Source: an uncultured Campylobacter sp. (GTDB lineage Bacteria > Campylobacterota > Campylobacteria > Campylobacterales > Campylobacteraceae). From it: a stretch of 64,000 bases of DNA. This document shows positions 25,438-34,523 of this stretch, one piece after another; position 1 is the first letter of the stretch; every line of letters starts with the position of its first letter. The notes under the pieces are model-generated. The model made no database searches and had not been told where the DNA came from. It was given only the letters and a program-made list of their open reading frames with translations. Location of the stretch: the NCBI RefSeq assembly GCF_963526985.1, contig NZ_CAURPW010000001.1, forward strand, positions 186,001 through 250,000, given 5' to 3'. A program made the translations under genes and the position numbers.

Positions 25438-25926
25438 ATGAAAAAAATCTACTTTATCAGGCACGCAAAAGCCGTAGAAGAGGGCGAAAGCAACGACTTT
25501 GAGCGCGATCTAAGCGAACGCGGCAAAAAAGACCTAGCTCTGATGTGCGAGCGGCTAAAAAAACATGAGGTAAAGGCGGACGCTATATTTGCCAGTCCCG
25601 CCAAACGCTGCGCCAAAACGGCTCAAAAGCTAGCCGAAGCAGTCAAATTTAAGAAGAAAATCAAATTTAAAGATGAGCTATACGGAGCGCAGACGCATGA
25701 TCTTTTGACTTTTGTAAGAGAGCTTGACGACAAATTTCAAAGCGTATTTGTCATAGCCCACAACGACGCTATAACTGAAATTTGCGAGCTTTTAAGCGAC
25801 GCCGCTATCGGGAATATCCCAACCTGCGGCATCTTTTGCATAGAATTTGACGGTAGCTTCAAGGAGCTAAAAGAACACGGCGCAAAGGCTCTGTTTTTTG
25901 ACTATCCTAAAAAACATAAAAAATAG
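25438..25926 (+). CDS. SixA-like histidine phosphatase
   Basis: 162 aa. Histidine-phosphatase (phosphoglycerate-mutase-like) fold. The N-terminal KIYFIRHAKA carries the RH motif with the phospho-accepting His8; FASPAKRCAKTA gives the second Arg; VFVIAHNDAI gives the second catalytic His. Size and lack of the EG insert match SixA, which removes phosphate from His of phosphotransfer domains; the true substrate here is unknown. Last gene of the rhomboid operon, followed at once by a terminator. Confidence 0.82.
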   Translation: MKKIYFIRHAKAVEEGESNDFERDLSERGKKDLALMCERLKKHEVKADAIFASPAKRCAKTAQKLAEAVKFKKKIKFKDELYGAQTHDLLTFVRELDDKFQSVFVIAHNDAITEICELLSDAAIGNIPTCGIFCIEFDGSFKELKEHGAKALFFDYPKKHKK

Positions 25927-25946
25927 GGCAATCAAAAGCTCTATTT
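25921..25946 (+). terminator. Terminator after the SixA-like gene
   Basis: AAATAGGGC / GCTCTATTT stem (25921-25929 with 25938-25946, one G-T pair), followed by TTATT. It overlaps the stop codon. Confidence 0.6.
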
Positions 25947-26391
25947 TATTCCTGCATTTTTCATCGACTTAATTACTTCAAAAAATTATCTCAAAAAACA
26001 TACGATAACAAGCAAAATATTTAGCAAAATAAGCATAAAAATTATCCGTTAAATTTAGCATGAAATTTAACGGATAAATTGTTTTAATTCAAAAAGTAAA
26101 ACGTTAAAAAAGACCTTGTTTTCGGTATTTGCTGAAAATATTAAAGCAATACGAAAGAGATATAAATATTTATTTGAAAATTACAGTTTTCAATACAAAA
26201 TGGCAAAAATAGTCTGTATTTTACCTTTTAACAAAACAAACTAGTAAAAAGCTTATATAAATTTAGACCCAAAGGAACTTAACAATATCTATATTACCTC
26301 CTCCTACTACTCGTAGTAGCAAGTCCTAGCCCTTATGCTCGTACTTTCTTTGAAAAAATTTGAGGGTTTTAACTTATCTTAAGCGTAAAAA
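25927..26391. other. AT-rich convergent intergenic region
   Basis: 465 bp between two converging genes. It has the 25921 terminator, a 15-bp perfect hairpin (26042-26077), and a small palindrome CTACTACTCGTAGTAG near 26306-26321 in a C-rich island. No supported ORF. Confidence 0.55.
26042..26077. terminator. Strong 15-bp hairpin, probable bidirectional terminator
   Basis: TTATCCGTTAAATTT (26042-26056) and its exact complement (26063-26077), loop AGCATG, followed by ATTGTTTT on the plus strand and preceded by A-rich DNA, so it could stop transcription both ways. Confidence 0.7.
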
Positions 26392-26814
26392 TTAATTTGA
26401 TTTAAATTCTTTGAATTCTTTGGCAAAAAAAGCATTTAGATCGTGTAGGCTACCATCATCCATCTGGATGAGTTTTAGGCGGTATTTCTTGTAAATTTTG
26501 ATTTTTTTACTTTTTCTTTTTAAATATTGCGGCGTCTCAAGGCCCCAGAATTCGATATAAATATTGCTATGCGTCAGGTAAAAATCACTAATTACGCGTT
26601 CTTTTGTCGGAGTTTTCTTTTCGTAGATAAAATCTATTCCTCTATAAAATAGCCAATTTGCAATAATCAGCTCAGCACGACTTTTTACAATGTAGCCGCT
26701 ATCGCTTTTGTATCTAGTTTGTTTGATTTTTTGCTTTTTAAATAGCTTTAAAGCCAGCAAAACGATTAAGAACAACAACAAAACGATTAAAATTTTTGAA
26801 AGATTAAAGCTCAT
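26392..26814 (-). CDS. Membrane-anchored PDDEXK-like nuclease-fold protein
   Basis: 140 aa. Residues 8-24 are a single hydrophobic helix, then a basic stretch (KKQKIKQTRYK). The soluble part has a restriction-endonuclease-like pattern: Glu48 in KSRAELIIANWL, Asp77 in VISDFYL, Glu88 in NIYIEFWG and Lys104 after it. SRAE-IAN-L and EFWGL are typical of small PDDEXK proteins found beside or fused to helicases. Fold assignment is by pattern only; the target is unknown. It starts 39 bp after the tRNA-fMet 3' end with no good ribosome binding site, so it is probably co-transcribed with the tRNAs. Confidence 0.65.
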   Translation of the reverse strand: MSFNLSKILIVLLLFLIVLLALKLFKKQKIKQTRYKSDSGYIVKSRAELIIANWLFYRGIDFIYEKKTPTKERVISDFYLTHSNIYIEFWGLETPQYLKRKSKKIKIYKKYRLKLIQMDDGSLHDLNAFFAKEFKEFKSN

Positions 26815-26853
26815 AAATAATTTTCTCTGGAGTAAATGAAGAAAAATTAGTTT

Positions 26854-26928
<75 letters not shown>

Positions 26929-26940
26929 ATGAAATTTGAG

Positions 26941-27015
26941 TGGATGGGGTAAGAGGATTCGAACCTCTGGATGATTGGACCAAAACCAATTGCCTTACCG
27001 CTTGGCGATACCCCA
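26941..27015 (-). tRNA. tRNA-Gln (TTG)
   Basis: 75 nt including CCA. Acceptor TGGGGTA/TACCCCA; anticodon loop TTTTGGT gives TTG; T-loop GTTCGAATC. Twelve bases before tRNA-fMet in the same transcript. Confidence 0.96.
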
Positions 27016-27037
27016 ATGTCTGTAAAAAAGAAAGGTG

Positions 27038-27066
27038 ATTATATATATTTTTACCTTATTTGTCAA
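27038..27066 (-). promoter_or_regulatory. Consensus promoter of tRNA-Gln/tRNA-fMet
   Basis: TTGACA (27061-27066) and TATAAT (27038-27043) on the minus strand with a 17-bp spacer: a perfect sigma-70 promoter. Start near 27031, about 16 bp before tRNA-Gln. Confidence 0.88.
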
Positions 27067-27094
27067 GCTTTTTGGCAAATTTTTGCCGTTTTTT

Positions 27095-27784
27095 TCAAAG
27101 TTTTTCCATAAAAGCCGTGCTGTATGAGCCGTTTAAGCGTCTGTTTATATCGTCCTGCCAGCCAGCAGGCAATACTTCTAGCGCTCTAAATTTAGGCAAC
27201 AAATCCAAATTTTCGCTCGGATTAAAAAATAGCTTATTTATCTGCATTACGCTTAGAGCATTTTCGTTTTTTTGCAGGATCTCTATCTCGCAGCCGGCCT
27301 TGCACGACCCGTTTTCAAGCACTTTGTAGTACCAGCCGGTTAATCCTGTAGCAAAAATCTCTTTGGCTAAATTTGCATTTCCCCAGCGTTTTGCAAGCTT
27401 AAAGCACGGTTTTCTAGGCTGGGTTACTTGTAGCACTAATGAGCCGATTTTATGCACGTCGCCTACGTTTACGGTAGTCTCATCCAGCCCGCTAACGGTC
27501 AAATTTTCGCCCATCGCGCCTAACGGCAAATTTTTAAGCCCAAGATAAGCTTCCCACGCGGGATAGTTTTCTAGCGAATTTGCAAACACGGCTTTATTTA
27601 TGCCGCCGTGATGCTTAGTGTCGGCCACCTCGTCGCCCTCAAAGCCAAGCTCGCCCGCGTAGATTTCGCCCGTCTGCACATTTTTAAATATCGCCGAGTG
27701 CCATGCCTTGCCCAGCTCGTCCGTAGCCGCCACGCTGCCGTACTGTCTTGCTTTACCTATCAAAAGCGCTTTTATAAATGCCAT
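27095..27784 (-). CDS. MOSC domain protein (YiiM-like)
   Basis: 229 aa. MOSC domains bind molybdenum cofactor; the E. coli relative YiiM reduces N-hydroxylated substrates. Seen: GEIYAGELGFEGDEVADTKHHGG with KAVF, then MGENLTVSGLDETTVNVGD and the conserved Cys in QPRKPCFKLAKRWG, followed by GLTGWYYKVLENG. ATG start at 27784, seven bases after the DUF4230 gene's stop, so the two are co-transcribed. Substrate unknown. Confidence 0.88.
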   Translation of the reverse strand: MAFIKALLIGKARQYGSVAATDELGKAWHSAIFKNVQTGEIYAGELGFEGDEVADTKHHGGINKAVFANSLENYPAWEAYLGLKNLPLGAMGENLTVSGLDETTVNVGDVHKIGSLVLQVTQPRKPCFKLAKRWGNANLAKEIFATGLTGWYYKVLENGSCKAGCEIEILQKNENALSVMQINKLFFNPSENLDLLPKFRALEVLPAGWQDDINRRLNGSYSTAFMEKL

Positions 27785-27791
27785 CTTGCCC

Positions 27792-28478
27792 TCACGCCAC
27801 GTTTTGCAGATTTAGCCTGACCTGCTCGCCCTCGTCGTTAAACTCAAACCTCACCGCCCTAGCCCCGAAGCTCTTTGCGATCGCCTCTAGCGTGTCGCGC
27901 GCGGATTTGTGGATCTTTGACTGGAGCTGATTTATCAGGCGCACCGACATCTTTTCGACCTCGGCGCGCGCATCCTCGATGAGCCTGTTTTTATCCTCTT
28001 CGCTAAAGCTGCTACCGAAAAATCCGTTTAGTGAATCAGGCAACAAAAACGGGATAAATTTGCCGTTTTTCTCGTCGTAAAATTTCATATTCGCGATCGA
28101 AAATTTGTATTTGCAAGGCGGCATCTTGATGAGATACTCCTCGCTTGCGACGTTTACGATCTCTAGGCGCGGACTCGTTAGGTCGTAGATGAAATTTATC
28201 TCAAACTCAAATATCATCGAGAGCTTTTTCTCGCTCACTAGCCAGCGCAGATACTCCTTGCCGAAGGTGCCGAATGCATGGTCGGTCTTAGTCACGATCT
28301 CTTTGCTATAGACCTGAAAAACGGATAGCTCGCCGATGGATTTTAGCTGCGATATCTCGGTGCTAATCTGCGTCGTAGCGGGCTTTTGCGCGGTTTTTAA
28401 GGCTTTGTTAAATCTAAAAATCATAAATACGCAAATCGCCAGCAAAATCGCTAAAATAAGGCTCGTAACATCTATCAT
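27792..28478 (-). CDS. DUF4230 family membrane-anchored protein
   Basis: 228 aa. One N-terminal membrane helix (residues 5-22), then a DUF4230-type domain: SIGELSVFQVYSKEIVTKTDH is the usual opening of the domain and KYKFSIANMKFYDEKNGK lies in its middle. The C-terminal helix (DARAEVEKMSVRLINQLQSKIHKSARDTLEAIAK) and FGARAVRFEF resemble band-7/PHB-like ends. Function unknown. GGAG upstream of the ATG. Confidence 0.75.
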   Translation of the reverse strand: MIDVTSLILAILLAICVFMIFRFNKALKTAQKPATTQISTEISQLKSIGELSVFQVYSKEIVTKTDHAFGTFGKEYLRWLVSEKKLSMIFEFEINFIYDLTSPRLEIVNVASEEYLIKMPPCKYKFSIANMKFYDEKNGKFIPFLLPDSLNGFFGSSFSEEDKNRLIEDARAEVEKMSVRLINQLQSKIHKSARDTLEAIAKSFGARAVRFEFNDEGEQVRLNLQNVA

Positions 28479-28703
28479 CTTTGCTCCTTTAAAAGGCGAT
28501 TTTAGCGAAATTCGTTAAAATAATCGTTAAATTTGAGCTTTTGGTTGTTTTATATCGGCATAAATTTAGATCGTAAATTTAAATTTAGCAAGCTTTTAGA
28601 GCGGGTGCGGTTTGGCAAAACCCGCGCCTTTAAGATACGGGTTTAAATTTGACTCAAATTTGCTGCAAATTTAGCAAGCAAATTTGAGCTCCAATTTAAC
28701 CGC

Positions 28704-29915
28704 CTAAAACACCTGAATAAATTTAAAATCATGCTCTCTAAGCACTTTTTTGATTAGTTCTTGGTGGTCTTTACCCTTAGTTTCCAGAGTTATAGTGATA
28801 TTAGCGTCGCCGTACTCTAGGCTCGTAGAGAAGCGGTCGTAGTCGATTTTTACGATATTAGCGCTAGCGATCTTTAGGCTATCGGTTAGGCTCATGAGCG
28901 CGCCGGGTTTGTCGATCAGCGTGATTTGTAGCGCCATCTTGCGGTGGGACTTGATGAGACCCTTTTCGATGATGACGTTTAGCATTTGCACGTCGATATT
29001 TCCGCCGCTTAGCACGATGCCGATACGCTCGCCGGCTTTAAATTTGACCTTGTTGTGCAGGATACTAGCTACGCCGACCGCGCCCGCGCCCTCGACCACG
29101 ATCTTTTGCGTCTCGAGCAGGAACAAAATCGCGTTTGCGATCTCCTCGTCATCGACCTGCACGAACTCATCCACGCACTCTAGGATATTTGCCAGCGTCG
29201 TCTCGCTCGCGTCGCGAACCGCGATACCGTCGGCGATCGTGCGCACGCTTTTTGAGTTTATGCTTTTTTTAGCGCTAAAGCTGTTAAACATAGCAGGCGC
29301 GCCCTTCGCGCTTACGGCAACCACGCGGATGTCGGGGTTTACCTGTTTTACGCAGCTTGATATGCCGCTGATTAGCCCGCCGCCACCAACCGGCACGATG
29401 ATGGTTTCAAGCTCGGCCAAATCATCAAGCATCTCAAGTCCCACCGTCCCCTGCCCGGCCATCACGTACTCATCGTCAAAAGGATGAATAAAGCTCATGC
29501 CCTGCTGCTTGGCGTACTCGACGGCGTAGGCGTAGGCCTCGTCGAAGTTATCGCCCTTTAGGATAACCTCGGCGCCTAGATCTTTGGTGCCTAGCACCTT
29601 TAAAAGCGGTGTGGACTCGGGCATCACGATAGTAGCGGGCGTTTTAAACTCGCGCGCCGAGATAGCCACGCCCTGGGCATGATTGCCGGCACTTGCCGCG
29701 ACGACGCCTTTTTTACGCTCGTTTGAGCTTAAATTTGCGATTTTATTATATGCGCCGCGGATCTTGTATGCGCCCGTGCGCTGGAGGTTTTCTTCTTTTA
29801 GGTAGATGAGCGCGCCGCTTGCGAGGCTTAGTTTTGCGCTGTAGGCAAAGGGCGTCTTATACACGAAGCCGCTTATCGTGCGCTTGGCTTGGATTATTTT
29901 ATTTAAAGAGATCAT
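28704..29915 (-). CDS. ilvA: Threonine ammonia-lyase (threonine dehydratase)
   Basis: 403 aa. Deaminates threonine to 2-oxobutyrate, the isoleucine precursor taken by IlvBH. PLP lysine is Lys51 in RTGAYKIRGAYNKI; the phosphate-binding loop is VGGGGLISG (about 176-184); SAGNHAQGVA is the substrate loop. A single ACT-type domain (about 325-403, LIDKPGALMSLTDSL) replaces the two of E. coli IlvA, the TdcB-plus-ACT form. ATG with AAAGG upstream. Alone on its transcript, or read through from the CoA-binding gene upstream. Confidence 0.93.
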   Translation of the reverse strand: MISLNKIIQAKRTISGFVYKTPFAYSAKLSLASGALIYLKEENLQRTGAYKIRGAYNKIANLSSNERKKGVVAASAGNHAQGVAISAREFKTPATIVMPESTPLLKVLGTKDLGAEVILKGDNFDEAYAYAVEYAKQQGMSFIHPFDDEYVMAGQGTVGLEMLDDLAELETIIVPVGGGGLISGISSCVKQVNPDIRVVAVSAKGAPAMFNSFSAKKSINSKSVRTIADGIAVRDASETTLANILECVDEFVQVDDEEIANAILFLLETQKIVVEGAGAVGVASILHNKVKFKAGERIGIVLSGGNIDVQMLNVIIEKGLIKSHRKMALQITLIDKPGALMSLTDSLKIASANIVKIDYDRFSTSLEYGDANITITLETKGKDHQELIKKVLREHDFKFIQVF

Positions 29916-30072
29916 TTTAGCCTTTCGTTTTTTTTATTTAAAATTTACTTTTCGTCGCTTTTGCTCGCGCGTTTATTTACCGTATTTTTGCTTACGTTTT
30001 CTTTATTTTTATTTATACTTTTGTTTTTTGCCGCGGGCCGCTAAATTTACAGTGTAAGCTTCGTCGTCAAAT

Positions 30073-30474
30073 TTAGCCTAAATCAAGTCTTTGAAGCTCG
30101 ATTTTTATACACTTATCCTGCACGAAATTTATCCCGTTTTCGCGCGCGATCGCTCCTGCGGCGCCATTTGTGATACCAAGCTGTAGCCACAGTGTTTTCA
30201 CGCTTTTTTTGACGGTGTCTTTTACTAGCTCGCTAGCAAACTCGCCCTTTCTAAACATCACGGCGATGTCGATATCTCCCTCTATTTGCATCAAATTTCT
30301 ATAAACCTTGCGCCCTAAAATTTCATCAAATTTTGGATAGACGGGAAAAATATTAAATCCGCGCTCGATGAGAAATTTTGCCACCTCGTTGCTAGGTTCG
30401 CTCTCATCTGGACTAAGGCCCACGACCGCGATATTTTTAGCGGAGGATAAAATTTGCCTTAAGTCGCTAGGCAT
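30073..30474 (-). CDS. CoA-binding (Rossmann-like) protein
   Basis: 133 aa, a single CoA_binding domain as in YccU. Starts LRQILSSAKNIAVVGLSPDESEPSNEVAKFL and continues GFNIFPVYPKFDEILGRKVYRNL; TLWLQLGITNGAAGAIARENG is the end of the fold. Binds CoA or a nucleotide; physiological role unknown. Overlaps the end of trmA by eight bases. Confidence 0.85.
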   Translation of the reverse strand: MPSDLRQILSSAKNIAVVGLSPDESEPSNEVAKFLIERGFNIFPVYPKFDEILGRKVYRNLMQIEGDIDIAVMFRKGEFASELVKDTVKKSVKTLWLQLGITNGAAGAIARENGINFVQDKCIKIELQRLDLG

Positions 30475-31588
30475 TTTTACTCCTTAAAAGCACGCCGCAC
30501 TCGATGTGAGCGGTGTTTGCAAACTGATCAAACACGGCAAATTTAACCGCCTCGTGCGTCGCGGCAAGCTGCGCTAGATCGCGTTTTAGACTTTGCGGCG
30601 AACAGGAGATATAGATGATATTTTCGTAGTTTTTGATGAAATTTATCACGCTCTCATCAAGTCCCGCGCGCGGCGGATCGACCAAAACGTGCGAGAAGTC
30701 GTAGCTAAAGATATCAAGCTCTCTTAAGCGGTTAAACTCGCGCTCGCGCCCAAACGCGCTCATTAGCTCCTCGGCGCTCATTCGTAAAAATTTAATGTTA
30801 TCTACGCCGTTTAGCTCGCAGTTTTTAAGAGCGTTTGCGATTGAGCTTTTAGATATCTCGGTCGCCAAAACGCGCTTAAATTTTTCCGCCATCGGGACGG
30901 TGAAGTTACCGTGTCCGCAGTAAAGCTCGAGCAGATCCACGCCGCGCTCTACGCAGCCCTTTGCCCATGCGACCATCTTTTCGTTTACGGCGGTGTTGGG
31001 CTGGATAAAAGCTGCGTCGCCGAATGTAAATTTGTAAATTTTACCGCCGATATTTAGGCTTTCAAGCAAATTTAACTCGCCGCTTAGCAGCTTTTGCCCC
31101 TTTGCCCTTGCAGCGATCGTCACGCGGTAGCCCGCAAGCTCGCGCGCTAAATTTTCTATCTCGCCCTGCTCGACCTCGCCCAGACGCTTATGATAGAGCA
31201 GAGTCGCGAGCAAGCCGCTAGCACACGAGATAAACTCGGCGCCAAAAAGCCTCTCTTTTAAAATTTGATTTTTCATAAGCGCTTCAAGCAAACGCGGCAT
31301 CAAATTTGCGATAGGGGCGGCTACCTTTGGGCACTCATCTATCATGACGCGCCTGGTTTTAGCGCCGTACATCGTGTATCTTAGCTCCTCGCCGTCGCGC
31401 CAGATGCCAAACTCCGCTCTGGTGCGGTAAGCGGCCCTCTGCGATGCGAAAAACTCAAATTCGCCGCGGTAAAAGGGCTCAAATTCGCGCCTTATGAGAT
31501 CTTTTTTAAATTCAACCTGCTCCTCATAAGGCATATCAAGAGTGCAACTACCGCATTCTCCTAGAAATTTACAAAATTTACCGGGCAA
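30467..31588 (-). CDS. trmA: tRNA (uracil-5-)-methyltransferase TrmA
   Basis: 373 aa. Makes 5-methyluridine at position 54 of the T-loop. AdoMet site LLELYCGHGNFTVPMAEKF; substrate region FIQPNTAVNEKMV; VDPPRAGLDE and the catalytic Cys in YISCSPQSLKRDLA. The N-terminal CKFLGECGSCTLDM has several Cys, reminiscent of the Fe-S cluster of related enzymes but not a full set. TTG start with AGAGGG upstream, two bases after the antiporter stop. Confidence 0.92.
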   Translation of the reverse strand: MPGKFCKFLGECGSCTLDMPYEEQVEFKKDLIRREFEPFYRGEFEFFASQRAAYRTRAEFGIWRDGEELRYTMYGAKTRRVMIDECPKVAAPIANLMPRLLEALMKNQILKERLFGAEFISCASGLLATLLYHKRLGEVEQGEIENLARELAGYRVTIAARAKGQKLLSGELNLLESLNIGGKIYKFTFGDAAFIQPNTAVNEKMVAWAKGCVERGVDLLELYCGHGNFTVPMAEKFKRVLATEISKSSIANALKNCELNGVDNIKFLRMSAEELMSAFGREREFNRLRELDIFSYDFSHVLVDPPRAGLDESVINFIKNYENIIYISCSPQSLKRDLAQLAATHEAVKFAVFDQFANTAHIECGVLLRSKNA

Positions 31589-31590
31589 AT

Positions 31591-33294
31591 TTAAACCCTC
31601 TGCCCGACGAATCTAACTACTAATGCCGTTACCAAAAGCCCAAACGGAAGCACTATCCAGACGCTTAGGCCAAGCGCGACCGGGAAATATCCCGCAAAAA
31701 TACTAACCGCGCAAACCGTAAGCGCGTAAGGCATCTGAGTCTGGACGTGGTCGATGTGGTTACATCCTGCGCCCATGGATGAAAGTATCGTAGTATCCGA
31801 GATCGGCGAGCAGTGATCGCCAAATATCGCGCCTGTTAAAACGGCTGAGATATTAACTATCATATACGCGTGTAAGGCGTCGCCCTCTAGTCCGCTATGC
31901 ATGCCGACTGCATTAGCTAACGGTATCGCAAGCGGCATCAAGATACCCATAGTGCCGTAGCTGGTGCCTGTAGAAAAGCTGATAAACGAACCCAGCATAA
32001 AAATAGCTGCCGGAAGGACAATCTTTGGCGTAGACTGCGAAAGCAGTTCGACTAGGTACCTAGAGGTGCCAAGCTCCTTGATAACCGAGCTAAGCGACCA
32101 CGCAAGAAGCAAGATGATGATCGTAGTTATCATGGTTTTCCAGCCCTTGCCCCAGGTCTCTATCGCCTCGCGTACGGTTAAAATTTTCCTATAAACGGCC
32201 ATAAATATCGCTACCACCGTAGCCAGTAAAGCCGACTGAAATAGCGCTACGGACGCATCGGCAGCGCCGAAAGTAGACTGAAACGCCTGAAACGAAAGCG
32301 GAGCGGCCTGCACAAGCGCAAACTCCGCCGCCTTGCTAGCATCCGTTTCCAGCGCGCTAAATCCGCTAAAGTAAAAACTAACGAACGCTCCTAAAATCAG
32401 CACCAAAAGCGGCACTACGGCGTTTGAGCTTTGTAGTTTGATATTTTCTTTGGGCTCTAGAGTTTTGTCTTCGACATCGTCTATGCGGGTATTTCCCGAG
32501 TGTAGCTCGCCCGCTCTAGCTCTGCGCTCGGCCTTTAGCATACCTGCAAATTCTCGCCCCATAAATGCGGTGCAGACGATAAAAAATAGCATGAAAAGAT
32601 TGTAAAATCTATAAGGCATCGTCTCGACGAATATGCCAAACGCATTTATATTCGTTACGCCGATTTGACCGTAGCCGTCTTTGATCAGCGAGATCTCAAG
32701 CCCGACCCAAGTCGAAATGACCGCTAACCCGGCAACCGGCGCAGCCGTAGCGTCGATGATGAATGCTAGCTTTTCGCGGCTGACTTTAAATTTATCCGTT
32801 ATCGGTCGCATGATCGGGCCCACGATAAGGGAGTTCGCGTAGTCGTCGAAAAAGACAAAAAGCCCCATTACCCAGGTTGAAATTTGCGCCGAGACGCCTG
32901 TTTTTGCCTTTTTGCTTAGCCACAGCGCGACGGCTTTGGTTCCGCCCATTTTGGTGATGAGCGCGACCACGCCGCCGATACAAAGCACCTGAAGCACGAT
33001 GCCTGCGTTCCAGCTGTCCGCGAGCGAATCCACCACTCGGCGTACGATATTTATAAACCCTTTAATAAAAGCATAAAACACGTTTGAATCCATAACGTTT
33101 ATGAGAAACGTCCCGCTAAAAACGCCGATAAACAGCGACAAAACGACGTCTTTGGTGATAAACGCCAAAACTATCGCAACCACGGGCGGTATGAGCGTCC
33201 AGATACCGAAAATTTCGGCATTTTTTTTCGCTACTTCGGGATCTACGGCTAGCGCCAAGATCGGCAAAAGCGACAAAAATAAAATCTTTTTCAT
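31591..33294 (-). CDS. Na+/H+ antiporter, NhaC family
   Basis: 567 aa from the ATG at 33294 (AAAGGAG upstream); a longer frame upstream has no such signal. Begins with a cleavable-looking leader (KKILFLSLLPILALAVDPE), then about eleven membrane helices. FFDDYANSLIVG and SFSTGTSYGTMGIL, GDHCSPISDTTILSS are the conserved pore motifs of the NhaC family. A charged cytoplasmic loop follows FMGREFAGML. It probably exports Na+ for H+; substrate may be wider. First gene of antiporter-trmA-CoA-binding-ilvA, an order I recall from C. jejuni (Cj0832c to Cj0828c). Confidence 0.9.
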   Translation of the reverse strand: MKKILFLSLLPILALAVDPEVAKKNAEIFGIWTLIPPVVAIVLAFITKDVVLSLFIGVFSGTFLINVMDSNVFYAFIKGFINIVRRVVDSLADSWNAGIVLQVLCIGGVVALITKMGGTKAVALWLSKKAKTGVSAQISTWVMGLFVFFDDYANSLIVGPIMRPITDKFKVSREKLAFIIDATAAPVAGLAVISTWVGLEISLIKDGYGQIGVTNINAFGIFVETMPYRFYNLFMLFFIVCTAFMGREFAGMLKAERRARAGELHSGNTRIDDVEDKTLEPKENIKLQSSNAVVPLLVLILGAFVSFYFSGFSALETDASKAAEFALVQAAPLSFQAFQSTFGAADASVALFQSALLATVVAIFMAVYRKILTVREAIETWGKGWKTMITTIIILLLAWSLSSVIKELGTSRYLVELLSQSTPKIVLPAAIFMLGSFISFSTGTSYGTMGILMPLAIPLANAVGMHSGLEGDALHAYMIVNISAVLTGAIFGDHCSPISDTTILSSMGAGCNHIDHVQTQMPYALTVCAVSIFAGYFPVALGLSVWIVLPFGLLVTALVVRFVGQRV

Positions 33295-33767
33295 CAAAAA
33301 CTCCTTTTTGTTTTTCGTCGGTTTAATCAAATTTTCCGCCCCGCGTGCCATCGGTCGGTATTTAAGGCGTAAATTTAGCTAAATGAGGCTTAAATTTTTG
33401 TTTTAAATTCGCTTATCGGTCAAAAATTTTAGCCCTTTATTAAAATCTTATGTTAAAAATGAAGCTTTTAGGTAAATTTTGCTTAGAGCGGCGCCGAGCA
33501 GTAAATTTAAATTTACTCGTAGTTTAGATTTTGCGGTAAATTTTAGCTTTGATTTATCGGTCAAAATTTGGTATTTATCGAGCCGCGCGTCATTTGCACG
33601 AAAGAAAGTTAAATTTAGATTTTGTTTCAAGCTTGAGATGGCTGGGGCAATGTAAATGCAGCCTCGCTTCCGCTACTCAAATTTGAGATCAGGAGTAAAT
33701 TTAGGATTAAATTTGACTAAAAACAGCTAAATTTAACCCTAAAATCCGCAAATTTAACGCCAAAAAC
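33295..33767. other. Intergenic region between SDR gene and antiporter
   Basis: About 470 bp of AT-rich DNA with many AAATTT words. It must carry the antiporter promoter; no clear -10, hairpin or ORF with a start signal. Confidence 0.4.
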
Positions 33768-34514
33768 CTACTTTTTCTCGATAAAAAGCCCGGCCCAAGT
33801 CTGCTGCGTCGCCATTGCTTCGACGACGTTGATATTGACGCGGTGAGGCATATTTAGGCAGTTTAGCACGATCTGCGCGATATCCTCGGCCGTGATGTAC
33901 TCTACACCTTCGTAAACAGCGTCGGCCTTAGCCTTATCGCCGCCGAAGCGAACCTCGCTAAACTCGGTCTTGCAGATGCCAGGAGCTATCTCGGTCACGC
34001 GTATGCCGGTACCGCGGATGTCGTTGCGTAGGTTTCTGCTAAACTGCTTTACAAACGCCTTGCTCGCGCCGTAAACGTGACTGCCCGGATACGGCCATGC
34101 GCCCGCGGTCGAGCCTAGATTAAAGATATAGCCGCTCTTTCGCGAGATCATGAGGGGCAAAACGGCCTTGGTCGAGTATAAAAAGCCCTTAATGTTGGTA
34201 TCGACCATCGTCTCAAAATCCTCGATGCTAGTCTCCGCCGCGCCTTCAAGCCCCAGCGCTAGGCCTGCGTTATTTACGAGCACTTCGATATCGCGAAACT
34301 CCTGCGGTAAATTTGCCACGCCGTCAAAAACCGCCTTTTTATCGCGGATGTCGGCGACGATGATATGCGTATTTCCAAGCTGTTTAGCTAAGGCCTCGAG
34401 CCTTTCCTTGCGGCGAGCGAGCGCTACGATCTTGTAGCCTTCGCGGCTCAGCATCCTAGCTATCGCTTCGCCAAAACCCGACGTAGCTCCCGTGATAAAA
34501 GCCGTTCCTTTCAT
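33768..34514 (-). CDS. Short-chain dehydrogenase (YdfG-like)
   Basis: 248 aa classical SDR. Cofactor loop ITGATSGFGEAIA (residues 6-18), NNAGLAL, Ser of NLGSTAGAWPYPG and YGASKAFVKQF with the YxxxK pair. ARRKERLEAL after the first strand favours NADP. Closest in pattern to YdfG (3-hydroxy acid / serine dehydrogenase), which is the likely activity. GGAG before the ATG. It follows the ankyrin gene by nine bases. Confidence 0.9.
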   Translation of the reverse strand: MKGTAFITGATSGFGEAIARMLSREGYKIVALARRKERLEALAKQLGNTHIIVADIRDKKAVFDGVANLPQEFRDIEVLVNNAGLALGLEGAAETSIEDFETMVDTNIKGFLYSTKAVLPLMISRKSGYIFNLGSTAGAWPYPGSHVYGASKAFVKQFSRNLRNDIRGTGIRVTEIAPGICKTEFSEVRFGGDKAKADAVYEGVEYITAEDIAQIVLNCLNMPHRVNINVVEAMATQQTWAGLFIEKK

Positions 34515-34523
34515 ATTTTCTCC

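Noticed and set aside
26306..26321. CTACTACTCGTAGTAG palindrome as an operator or phase-variable site
   Set aside because: Single short palindrome far from any start; no repeat tract.
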